64,000 bases of DNA from Chrysophaeum taylorii (taxonomy: Eukaryota; Sar; Pelagophyceae; Pelagomonadales; Pelagomonadaceae): contig JAQMWT010000581.1 of the NCBI GenBank assembly GCA_029834535.1, positions 62,001 to 126,000 on the forward strand, in the 5' to 3' direction. The notes beneath the pieces were generated by a model. The model worked only from the letters and a program-made list of their open reading frames with translations. It had not been told where the DNA came from and made no database searches. Positions 19,154 to 28,399 of this stretch are shown here, piece after piece. Numbering within the stretch: position 1 is the stretch's first letter; every line of letters starts with the position of its first letter. Made by a program: the position numbers and the translations under genes.

Positions 19154-20203
19154 ATGAGCTGCTGTTTGATGTCGAACAGGAATTACTACTGGCTCCGGTT
19201 GTGCCAGCAGTGGTGCGTCGTCTCGTTCGAGTGGTGCATGTTCGGACTCGGACCGGTCCTGATCGTGACGGTGGTGATCCTCGCGGTCTGCGAGACCTAC
19301 TGGGCTCTCAAGTTTTTGGTACCGGAGTCGTACTGGAGACTCCATGCCACCTGGATCGCGTGGCTCTTCGCGAATGCGCTCTTCAACTATTTCGCGTGCG
19401 TCCTGACGGACCCCGGGACGCACTCGAGCGTAGCCTACAAGAATCTCGTTGTCGAAGCGTCGGACCGCGGCGAGGTGCACGCGCTGGACGTCGCCGAATA
19501 TTTCGCGCGACACGGCTTTTCCGCCGCCGCCGCCGCCGCCAAGGCGCGGCCAGCCGAGGACAGGCGTCGCCGCCGGGTCCACCAGTCCTGGATGGATCGG
19601 GGACCCTTCGAGTGGGGGTACTGCAAGTACACTCACAGTCCAAAGGCCCCTCGAAGTCATTACGATCACGTCACGAAGAAGCTCGTCCTCAACATGGACC
19701 ACTACTGCCCGTGGATGTTCAACGTTGTGGGGTATGGCAACTACAGGTTCTTTTTGCTCTTTTTGTGGTGGGTGACTGTGTCGGCGGTCTACGGCGTAGC
19801 GCTGACGGCGATGCCGTTCGCGTCGCTCGCGTTTCCAGCTCCGAAGCGACGCGCTTGGCGGCCTCGAAGTAAACAAGCGCGTTCGGCGGTCATGTTCACC
19901 TTCGTCCTCGCGATATCGGTCGGCATCGCGGTGGCCGTCCTGGGGGCCTGGCACCTCTTTCTGGTCCTCACCGCACAGACGACGATCGAATTTTACGGAA
20001 ACCACGCTCTCCGCGGCCGCGCGGCGCAGCGCGGGATGATCTACCGCAATCCCTACGACCAGGGCTGCCGCAAAAACTGGGAGCACGTGTTTGGGGCGGG
20101 TCATCCTTTGTTCGCGATCCTCCCGAGCGCGCGCCCCCCGCCCGCCAAGCCGTGGCCGTCATCCCCTCACGATCAGAGGATGGTGATTCCCCACGTCGTC
20201 TAA
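19154..20203 (+). CDS. DHHC-family protein S-acyltransferase with DHYC motif and reduced zinc-finger cysteines
   Basis: 349 aa from the ATG of MSCCLMSNRNYYW. Four membrane segments: two before the catalytic loop (about 28-50 and 65-85) and two after it (about 200-225 and 255-280). The active site is NMDHYCPW (Cys185), a DHYC variant known from some yeast family members. The TTxE motif is QTTIEFY, and the C-terminal NPYDQGCRKNWEHVFG matches the DHHC-type NP-D-G---N---VFG pattern. The cysteine-rich domain is unusual: most zinc-binding Cys/His positions are replaced (YCKYT, SHYD, VTKK, and NVVG in place of NCVG). Protein palmitoylation at Golgi/plasma membrane is the family role. Its stop codon overlaps that of the convergent neighbour by three bases. 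Confidence 0.9.
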   Translation: MSCCLMSNRNYYWLRLCQQWCVVSFEWCMFGLGPVLIVTVVILAVCETYWALKFLVPESYWRLHATWIAWLFANALFNYFACVLTDPGTHSSVAYKNLVVEASDRGEVHALDVAEYFARHGFSAAAAAAKARPAEDRRRRRVHQSWMDRGPFEWGYCKYTHSPKAPRSHYDHVTKKLVLNMDHYCPWMFNVVGYGNYRFFLLFLWWVTVSAVYGVALTAMPFASLAFPAPKRRAWRPRSKQARSAVMFTFVLAISVGIAVAVLGAWHLFLVLTAQTTIEFYGNHALRGRAAQRGMIYRNPYDQGCRKNWEHVFGAGHPLFAILPSARPPPAKPWPSSPHDQRMVIPHVV

Positions 20204-20817
20204 ACATATACATCGTTCGTCTCTAGTCCTCCGATTCCAGCCTCTTCCTTCGACTGGTGGCGGTCGGGAAGGAGGTCGTAGGCTACGGCACCAATACTAC
20301 CCGGCCGCCGCCGGTTCCGGTTCGTCATCATCATCATCATCTTCGCGCCGCCGCCGCCGCTGCTGCTGCATGTTAACCGCCGGTCGACCTCGTCGCGGGC
20401 GTCGATAGGAGGATCGCCCCCCCCCCGCGCACACCGCAGGACGACTTGGAGACAGGCGCAAAACGAGTCGAAATCGCAATAAGACGAGTCGCCGGTAGTC
20501 ACGGCCTTCAAGAGCTCACGTTCGTGCGCGACAGGAAGGTCGGCGCAGAGCGCACGCACGATGCACCGGAGGTCATCGCCCGTGGGCGCGGGGGTCCCGC
20601 GGCGCTTCGCGAAGGCGGCGAAGGTCGCGCTCAGCGCGTCCATGAACAACTCGGGGTCGTTCTCGCTACTCAACCTCAAGCGGGAGAAGGCCGGATAGAG
20701 CACATGCTCGCAGCATCTCTCGTCGAGGAGGTCGACGATGAACTCGAGGGGTCGCGGGGGCTGGTACCTCAACACTTCGCTCAACGTCTCCTCGATGATG
20801 AGCTTGGCCGGTTCCAT
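20200..20817 (-). CDS. RIIa/Dpy-30-type dimerisation protein, TPGS1-like
   Basis: 205 aa from the ATG of MEPAKLII. Residues 3-32 (LIIEETLSEVLRYQPPRPLEFIVDLL) have the pattern of the RII-alpha/Dpy-30 dimerisation helices, in which a helix, a short PxDP-like turn and a second helix occur. The following part, with NDPELFMDALSATFAAF, CIVRALC, LLKAVTT and FDSFCACLQVVL, resembles the EF-hand-like region after this domain in tubulin polyglutamylase subunit 1. The second half is Arg/Gly/Met-rich and low in complexity. If TPGS1-like, it would localise a tubulin-glutamylating complex at basal bodies, but the match is by eye only; any other ciliary RIIa protein is possible. Shares three stop-codon bases with the convergent acyltransferase gene. 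Confidence 0.5.
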   Translation of the reverse strand: MEPAKLIIEETLSEVLRYQPPRPLEFIVDLLDERCCEHVLYPAFSRLRLSSENDPELFMDALSATFAAFAKRRGTPAPTGDDLRCIVRALCADLPVAHERELLKAVTTGDSSYCDFDSFCACLQVVLRCARGGGDPPIDARDEVDRRLTCSSSGGGGAKMMMMMTNRNRRRPGSIGAVAYDLLPDRHQSKEEAGIGGLETNDVYV

Positions 20818-20841
20818 CCGTTGAAATTGGAAAACCACCGT

Positions 20842-20848
20842 TATAAAG
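20842..20848 (+). promoter_or_regulatory. TATA box of the PX-domain gene
   Basis: TATAAAG lies 26 bp upstream of the ATG at 20,874 and inside the 56-bp gap that separates it from the divergent TPGS1-like gene (ATG at 20,817). The gap has room for only a minimal core promoter. Confidence 0.5.
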
Positions 20849-20873
20849 TATAATTTAGTTTGAGAACGTCGAC

Positions 20874-22037
20874 ATGCCCCGTCGGTCTGCCTTCGCGCCC
20901 CACAACCTGCCGCCCGTCGCCGAGGACGAGGAATGCGCGAAGAGCGTGACCCTCTCGACGCCCCCCCCGCCGCCCCCCGAGGACGAGAAAGCGCCGACGG
21001 CCGAGGAGCTCGCCGAGGCTGACGCCGAGCTCGCGCGCATGGAGGCAGCCCTCAAGGCCTCCAAGGCCGTCGCCTCGCCGATCCAGCAGCAACGGAAGAC
21101 CCTCGAGGACGACTCCTCGGACTCCTCGAGCAGCGAGGAGGAGGAGAGCCGACGATGGTCGACCGATCGGCGCGGCTCTCGCCGCTCGAGCGTCCAGCAC
21201 TTGAGCGCCAAGGAGCGCCGCGCGCTGCGGCGGCTCTCGCAGATTCTTCGCGACGGCGGCGAGTCGCGGCGGGCCCAGGAGCGTCGCGACTCGGCCTGCC
21301 TGCGCCTCGAGCAGTCTCGCCTCGAAACGGAGCGCCGTCGCCTCAGCGAGCGCCGCCGTAGGATGCGATCTATCGCGAAGCTTATCGACCTCTCGATCGT
21401 GTGGGAGTGGCTCGAGCGGATCGACCCCTGCGACTCGGACGACGAAGAAGAAACCCTCGAGGAGCAGGCTCGCCGCGACACCGAAGCAGTCGCGATTGTG
21501 GAAGGTCTCGCGCACTCGGGAATCGCGACTGCTTTCGGCGTCGAACTCGGGCTCGTCTTCGAGGACAACGCCTGCAAGCACCTCGTATTCAAGAAGCTCC
21601 AGGATCTTCATTTGAATGCCGTCGGGGCTATGGTGTCTGCCTACGACATTTCCACGGGATACTACGACGTCATCACCAAGATCGATTCGCGACTCGAGAT
21701 TAGAGCGAGCCGAACCTGGCGGGACTTCCACCGCCTCCGCCGCGGCCTCGTGTCGCGCCAAATCAACGACAAGGCCCTCCCCAAGCTTCCGAGGCCCAGG
21801 GCGATGAGCGAGGCGAAGAAAATCGTCCGCAACGTCTTGGCCCCCGCCAAGAAAAAAGGCGATCGCAAGTGGCAGCACTCCAAGCTTCCCATCCTCGACG
21901 CGTGGCTCTCCAAAGTCATCGCCCTCGTCGCGACCACCAACCCCGACCAGGCCGCCGCATCCTTCAAGCGCTCACCCGCGGAAGAACATCTCGAAGATTT
22001 CCTCCTCAAGTATGCCAACGTTAGCGCCTCCCGCTGA
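20874..22037 (+). CDS. PX-domain protein (sorting-nexin-like)
   Basis: 387 aa. Residues 1-70 are acidic and Pro-rich, 75-110 are Ser/Glu-rich, and 110-165 are a highly charged Arg-rich helix likely to form a coiled coil. A helical middle (170-240) leads into a PX domain at about 248-375: ISTGYYDVITKID (first strands), RASRTWRDFHRLRRGL (the R-Y-DF--L motif), LPKLPRPR (the Pro-rich loop), and LDAWLSKVI (membrane-contact helix). PX domains bind phosphoinositides, usually PI3P on endosomes. The Arg/Lys set seems adequate for lipid binding. There is no BAR domain, and the coiled-coil may serve for dimerisation. This is a PX protein of the trafficking class, partner unknown. Confidence 0.8.
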   Translation: MPRRSAFAPHNLPPVAEDEECAKSVTLSTPPPPPPEDEKAPTAEELAEADAELARMEAALKASKAVASPIQQQRKTLEDDSSDSSSSEEEESRRWSTDRRGSRRSSVQHLSAKERRALRRLSQILRDGGESRRAQERRDSACLRLEQSRLETERRRLSERRRRMRSIAKLIDLSIVWEWLERIDPCDSDDEEETLEEQARRDTEAVAIVEGLAHSGIATAFGVELGLVFEDNACKHLVFKKLQDLHLNAVGAMVSAYDISTGYYDVITKIDSRLEIRASRTWRDFHRLRRGLVSRQINDKALPKLPRPRAMSEAKKIVRNVLAPAKKKGDRKWQHSKLPILDAWLSKVIALVATTNPDQAAASFKRSPAEEHLEDFLLKYANVSASR

Positions 22038-23872
22038 CTTTTACTTTTTGAAACCCCCAAACCATTAATTTCCAAGGTCATGATGACTCACGCACGCACC
22101 CCTCTTGTGTGTGTTTCCACTCTCCTCTGCATACGCCTCCTGCTCCGAACCCCTACTCCTACTCCTACCTTCCGGCGCTCCTGGACATCCTCGTCGCCCT
22201 GGAAGCCTGAAAAAAAAAATTCCTACACCTCTTTCTTTCTTTCTTGCTTTCTTTCTGCGCGATGATCCGACTCAGATCCGACTCAGATCCGACTCAGATC
22301 CGACTCAGATCCGACACATCACTTTTTTTTTTTAGGCTAGGAGCCGCCGACGATCCCGGTCGTCGTACGTCGACCACGTGCACCCTCGCGACCTGCGCCT
22401 ATTTTATATTACGGGCACAATCTTGTTGTACGTGGGTCGTGATTTATACACCCGTGCGAGTTTTCATAAATGGCCACCTGCATCGGCTGTCTTCTTAATG
22501 AACCTCGAATACACTTCTTGTTTTTTTGGTGTTTCTTTGTTTGGTCGCGATACCCGTCTGGGTGCGCCCCCTTGTGGTATATACTAGTGAATCGAAAGGA
22601 GGGTCGTTGACCCCTCAGGAACATCTTACTGCGGCGCGGGTCTTAGCTTATATCTCGCTCGCTCGCTCGCTCGCTCCGAACGGCGAGGCCGAGGTACTCG
22701 AGTGGACATATGTTTCTCCCACACCGTAGAAACAAGCCTCGCGCTCTTGCTGCCTCTTAATTAGTGGTAGTAGTTACTAACTACCCTTGGAAAGGCACCA
22801 TTACGTACGCGGCGTCTTCGCCAAAACTTGCGCCAAAACAAACTTGCGTCTTCGCCACAATTTGACGCTGCTCGACACCGGCAAGCGAGTGACTTTTCTT
22901 GAAAAAAGCCGATTGAAGTGTGTCCCAGAAGACACACTATTATGGATGTTGCTTCTTTGGGGACTAATCGGGAATATCCCCGACGGGCAGCACCTTTGCC
23001 GACTCGGCCACCCACACCCCTCCCGCGCACACCACCGCACTCCGCTTTTTAGCAGTCGACGTTTAAACAAAAAGTTGTCACGTGACATGGTGGTGTTCAC
23101 GAAAGTAAGTAGTCAGCCCTTAAAAAAAAAAACAAATGGCGTTCCGAAACATTTTTAACAATCACGATATCAAGCAGGAGAACAAAGAAAGACGCGGAGA
23201 GAGAAAAGGAGACTCCGGCCGTCGTCGGAACGCGTGTTTACCAGAGTGCGCCCATAATTCATAGTCGTCGCTCTATAGGGACAGCACTAGGCGTCTGTCT
23301 CATGTCGGTCCTTTTTTGTTGCAGCAGTCTTGATGATGGATGAAGCTCGAGCGCCAGAATAATATTATCACTCGCGACTTTCATAACTAAAAAAATTGTT
23401 GACTCGCGAAATCGTTTGTTACAATATAGCCACCACCTTTGTCCGAGGCTGCACCACCGCGCTCGGCGGCACCACGTCGCCAGCCCAGGTGATGACGTGC
23501 GGGTGTAGGATCGCGTCGGAGCAGACACGATTCGGTGCGAAACTGAGCCGCCCTCCCGCGAACACCTAGGTAAAAATTACCACTGTATTTTCTGATTTTT
23601 TCGACGCTGGCGAAGAAGAAGATTACGTGGCCGAGGTGCCGCACGTCTTCGTCGACAACGCAGCCTGCTTCGAGGGAAAGAAGCGGCGGTTCGTAAAAAT
23701 TCTGGTTGTTGACGAAAGCGGACGCGTCGACGCTGGCGCCCCCGCGGGAGGGAAGAAGAAGAAGATACGTGACTATTTTGGTCGCTGCTAAATCGCCAGA
23801 ATCTCATGACGACAATCGCCAATCTGCTGCCGCGGACAAGAGGCATGACGAACTTGTGTGATGCGTAGACCA
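22038..23872. other. Intergenic, no gene recognised
   Basis: The stretch has simple repeats (see 22,265-22,317 and TCGC tetranucleotides near 22,655-22,678) and no open frame with a known domain. A plus-strand frame at about 23,595-23,790 (FFDAGEEEDYVAEVPHVFVD and further) looks more protein-like than its surroundings and might be a lost exon. A GCAGTCGAC segment near 23,052 resembles the inverted-repeat family at 35.9-37.7 kb. Confidence 0.4.
22265..22317 (+). repeat. 11-bp tandem repeat CAGATCCGACT
   Basis: Four to five perfect head-to-tail copies in non-coding DNA downstream of the PX gene. Confidence 0.85.
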
Positions 23873-25890
23873 TCATGACAGGAGCGCGAGCACGAGAGCG
23901 CGAGACATAAAGGGGACGACGACGACGACTGCGAGACGACCGCCGACTCCGTTGGGGTCGACGATCATTCGCTTTTGTTGTTGGGCGCCGCCCGCGTTCC
24001 GAAACGTTGCGGCGCCCAATTTGACGGTGCCCGCCGGCACCGCGCCAGACGCCAGAGTCTGCTGCGCCACGACCGAACCTTCTCCTAACACAGTCCCGGC
24101 TTCTTTAACGTACGCATCGAGACCGACCTCGGCGTTGCTCTTGATGCGGACTGGCGCGTAAGTAGAGGCGGCCGCGACGCGAGAAACGACGCGTTCTGAT
24201 ATCTGAGCTCGCGCCTCGACAAAGATCACGTCTGCTTCGGAAGCCGAAACCGAATCAGCCGACACGAATCTGGCCGACCAGGCCACGTTAGCGCCCAGCG
24301 CCCGCAAGATGAGATTTGTCGCGAGGCCGTTGCCTTGGAAAAAAAGTCCAGCGAGGCGCACCACGATTCGATGCCAAACGTAGTCGACAAACCACGATGA
24401 TGCTCTCGGCTCTCGAGGAGAACCGGAGCGCGCGGCCGACGAGTGAGCAGCCATTTGCATATGATCGCGAAACCTACCAATACGAAAAGGCCGCTGAAGT
24501 ACGAGACCACCCACCATACGAGAGGACGATATCGGAACGAAACGGCAAAAAAAACGACGCGCCGCATCGTCCAAGCGACGACGGCTGATGTCGTCACGAA
24601 CGGTGCGTACAGCAGGGGCGAAGCGAGTTTGGCGAGCTCGGTGGTCCAACACGAGGGCAGAGAAGACATGTGCGGCGTCGTCGTAGTCTTGGCGCCCCCT
24701 TCCAGACGAGAAAAGGGTTGCGCGACGCTCGGATGCTTCAGGATGGCTCCGTCATCAATTTCGACCCCGAGCTGCACGACCGCAGATTTTTTTTTCGACG
24801 GTGCCCCGAATAGTCACGGGCGCAAAACGCAGGCCTAAAACCCGGCCCTCGCGAAAAAAAGTGCGTGCGTAGACGTTTCCCTCAATCCGAGCTCCCGGAC
24901 CGACTTGGACCGCATCGACATCTCGCAACAAGGTGTCGATCCGCGCACCACCAAAAATCGAAACGTTGCAACCGCAAGCACGGTAGAAGCCGTTCATGAG
25001 AATAGTGTCCTTGATGAACTCGCCGCACCATAACTCCCACTGATCGAAGAGCCGTTCAACGACCCACCAGCGCAAAAAATCCATCGAACCGACGACAAAC
25101 GCGGCATTCTTCTTCTTCTTCGGCCTACGACGACCAACCACGATCCACTTGGCAGATATGACAACCTACGAGCAGCAGGGATTATTATTATTATTAGAAT
25201 CACATAAACCACTTTTTTTGTTTTCTTCTCTCTGAAAAATGATGGAAGGACTCCGACTTGGCGGCGACAATCGAGAGAGATATCATGAATATCGGAATTA
25301 CCGGCGGAATTCCAAGACCGTAGATGAGGACATTGCTTTTGGTGCACGCTACTTTGATGTGTGACCACGGAGGGTTGTCGCGTCGAACATCGATGCGATG
25401 CGAGTCTATAGATTTGGTTCGCCACTGGACGACCCGGCGGCCCCAGCGATACGAGGGAACGAGGGCGAGCGACACCAAGACGACGACCACCACCACCGAC
25501 AACGCCTGGACCATGTCGCACACACACTGCGGCAGCCTCAAAGTAGAATCCAGCACGAAATGTTCGTTGGGGAGCGCGGCAAGAGGTGCGACCGGCTGCT
25601 GCTGCTCGTCTTCGCCGCGCGCGATACGCAGAATATCGTCGGCCAATTCTGAGATCGAACGACTTGGATCCATGAGTGTGCTGAAATGCACTTCCGCGCT
25701 TAAGTCTTGCTTCAACTGTGTCTGTACTACCAGCGCGTCTTGCGACGATAGGCCGCCAAGATCTGCGACGGATATTGTCTTCGCGTCAACGTCGTCAGTC
25801 TCGGCTATTGGCGCCAGAATGCCAAGGAGGGTGGCTTGGACGTACGCGCGCTGTTCTCGGCGCACGGCGGTCTCGAGAGTGCATCCGTCG
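23873..25890 (-). CDS. Carrier (PP-binding) domain plus NRPS-terminal-type membrane double beta-helix domain (3' part of the megasynthase-like gene)
   Basis: Read 5' to 3' on the minus strand. A carrier-like domain at 25,860-25,640 has VADLGGLSSQDALVVQTQL (Ser of the LSS/DSL position) and SISELADDIL. A hydrophobic segment follows (VVVVVLVSLALVPSY near 25,480), then FLRWWVVERLFDQWEL near 25,060 and a hexapeptide-repeat helix with CNVSIFGGARIDT and VGPGARIEGNVYA. A second set has two membrane helices (near 24,480-24,620), WFVDYVWHRIVVRL, and the helix with ALGANVAWSARFV, VRIKSNAEVGLDAYV and GTVLGEGSVVAQQTL. This is the order of the terminal region of a subset of bacterial NRPS and polylysine-synthase-type proteins. 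A 3' splice site (TTGGTAG) precedes the carrier exon near 25,890. Frame changes at homopolymers (for example an A-run near 24,790) interrupt a straight reading. The role is inferred: it holds an acyl or peptidyl chain at a membrane. Confidence 0.7.
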
Positions 25891-26218
25891 ATGCTACCAA
25901 CTCAGGCACCCAGCAAGCGACGGATATAACGTCGCTGGGGGGAGTGACCTCTCTCTCGGAGACTTCTCGGCTGGATTGTAGTAACCGATCCGAAGAATTC
26001 TCAACCACCCCAAAATATGTTTCGCGTGACTTCTGTCTCGACAGAGATTCCGTCACGCGCGACCTTATCTTCTCAAGCCACCTGCGGCCGAGAGAACCTC
26101 TCCGGTCATTCCACGCAGCTCTCCGCAAGACCGCGTATCTCTCGAGAACTCGATGCCGCGTCTTGGAAAACAGTGTTGCAAGCTGCACGTCGGCGGCGCC
26201 TTGATGATGATGATGATA

Positions 26219-26274
<56 letters not shown>

Positions 26275-28399
26275 ATGGGCGATTTTTGGCGAGCTTTGCC
26301 ACGATTGAATTTGACAATCAATTGACACGCGAGCGTCTCGCTCAGCTCGCCCAAGGCCGTGGTAGTCTCCGTCGAACGCCAGTCGTACGTTCTCGAAATA
26401 TCCTTAAGCTTGGGGTGACACGCCAGAGAAGTGGTGTGCGCGTGCAGCGTGACGATGCGCATCCACAAAAACAAGGACGGATCTTCGTTCGCTAACGATA
26501 GCAGGCATGGCACCAAGAGCTTGGCGACGCGAGGTAAAAACGGGCGTGGCTCTGCGAACCCGAACGTTAGATTCCATACTATATACGTTTGGATCCACTC
26601 CGCCGTCATAGCCGGGCACACTTCGAAACGTACCAACTGTGCGAGGCCCAAATACGTCGGACCCGTGGAGACAACCTCCACGCGTGCATTTTGTTGTTGA
26701 AGCACGCAGCTCCAGTAGGCGAGTTCGAAGCCAGCGCCTGAGATGATGGGGTTGTTGTCAGCAAGTAACAGGCACACGCAAACGCGCAGCAGCATCTATT
26801 GGCGTTTGACAACATCGTCAGTTCATAATAATAATAATAAGTCCGGGGCTCCGCCGACGCGCGAGCGTTTCGGTCAAACGTCTTAGAGACGTCCTCGATG
26901 GCTGCCATCACGATATTGTCCGCGAGCAGCTCGCCAGCTGCGCGCGCAGCGGCGAGCTGATAACTCGGGTCGCGTCTCGTCTCAGCGATGTTCCGCATAG
27001 CTGCGAGAACAGCCTCGTGTTTCACGAGCCTGCGTTTTGATTCGCGCCAAGTTCTCGAGCTAAAAAAAAAAACACGAGCGTCGTACTCGAAGGGTGAAGA
27101 CGCGTTTTCCACGTCCACAGACTCGTTCGCGAGATTTTTGATGGCAGCTTCTTGCGCTTTCAATAAATCGAGCAAGAAGTCCGACTTTTTTTTTTTCCTG
27201 GTAGCGCGAACGGACGGAGCATCGATATGCCGAGCGCGTGAAGAGCGAAAGAATAAAAGGACCGCCCGTCGTAGGTCGACGACGACGCGCTCGTCTAAAA
27301 CGGGAAGTTCTCGACCGGGTTGTTGGATCTCGAGCTCTTGCGCAACCTTTAAGAGCACTGGCATCCTGATGATGTTTGACTTGACCGCATCAACGAAAGC
27401 TGCGACGTCGACGAGAGAGTCGTCGTACTCGCGACGTCGCACCAGCTCGTCTGGAACGGCGAGCTCTCGAAGTATCTCCGGCACGTCGGAGTGGTCTTTG
27501 AGGGAGATATCCCCCGGACACAACAGGCTGATGATTTGCTTCGCTATGCGCTCAACGAGGGCCAAGCCACCCGACGCGCGAGAAGAAAACGACTCGTCGC
27601 CATTCTCCGAAGAATTCCCCTTAAACAAGAGATCGTCGAGTCTTGGCTGGGCGACCGCGCTCGCCGCTCGCGCGGCAGCAGCGGCTTGCGGGCCGTCGTC
27701 TTTGTCACCACCGCCGAGTGCGACGACCGCGATGATCGCGTCGCGGAGTGCGCCCGACGGAGTCGCTCCGTCGACGCCGAGGTGTGCAGCGAGGCCGGGT
27801 GCGACGAGATGCTCGCCGACTTCCTCCGGCCGCCAAAAGTCTGCGGTGACGTTGACGGCGGACCAGAAATAGCGGTTGTCTGTCGCCCACCGATTGCATC
27901 GAATCATTCTGCGATCTCGGCCCTCCCCGACGACGATGCCAAAGCAGAAACAACCGAATTGATCGGCGTGCCTGTGATCATCGAGACTTTTTATGTTCAA
28001 GTTGTGCGCACAACACCATTCGTCGTTCGCTCTTTCTACGACTCTGCCGAATGCGCAAGATTCAGCTCGGCGTCGAGGCTGTCGCAGCTATCTAGCGCCG
28101 CGAGGAGAAGTCGCGACTTGGAGGCGTGCGGTACAAACTTGACGACGCCGTTCTGATGAAGGACGAGCACGTAGACCTCGAACGGCAGTTGCGCGAAGAT
28201 GTCTGTCTTCTCGAACATCTGGACGTGGCTCAATGTTGTCTTTCGATATGACTATTTTGGCGACGACGGCCGCTTCGCGCGCGCAACGACCGCAGCCAAG
28301 ATGGTGTTGGCGATAGAGATTTTCATCTGAGTAGGAACTTTCAGAGAGCGACATCAACGCGAACCACCACGTCGACGCGCGCTGTTTTTTTCGTGAGAG
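25891..28399 (-). CDS. Unrecognised middle segment between acyl ligase and carrier domain
   Basis: The largest open frame (28,000 down to 26,606) reads a coherent, mostly helical protein: WRPEEVGEHLVAPGLAAHLG, LALVERIAKQIISLLCPGD, VPEILRELAVPDELVRRRE and LLKVAQELEIQQPGRELPV. A second frame (26,795 to about 26,300) has YLGLAQLVRFEVCPAMTAE and LWMRIVTLHAH. A short piece at 28,230-28,040 (FEVYVLVLHQNGVVKF and further) may be another exon. No domain is recognised; acyl-CoA oxidase-like enzymes are known in this position in bacteria, but I cannot see their signatures. It may be exons of the same multidomain gene or a separate gene. A GAT microsatellite at 26,202-26,273 sits in a likely intron or low-complexity insert. 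Confidence 0.35.
26202..26273 (+). repeat. GAT trinucleotide microsatellite
   Basis: About 23 GAT/ATG units with a few AAT interruptions. On the minus strand it would read as a poly-His, poly-Ile or poly-Ser run depending on frame, so ORFs crossing it are unreliable. Confidence 0.9.

Noticed and set aside
20818-20838. Upstream start for the TPGS1-like gene
   Set aside because: The first codon there is GTG, not ATG; the first ATG in frame is at 20,817.
26065-26330. Frames with poly-His, poly-Ile or poly-Asp runs
   Set aside because: They are read through the GAT microsatellite and do not represent a metal-binding or acidic protein.
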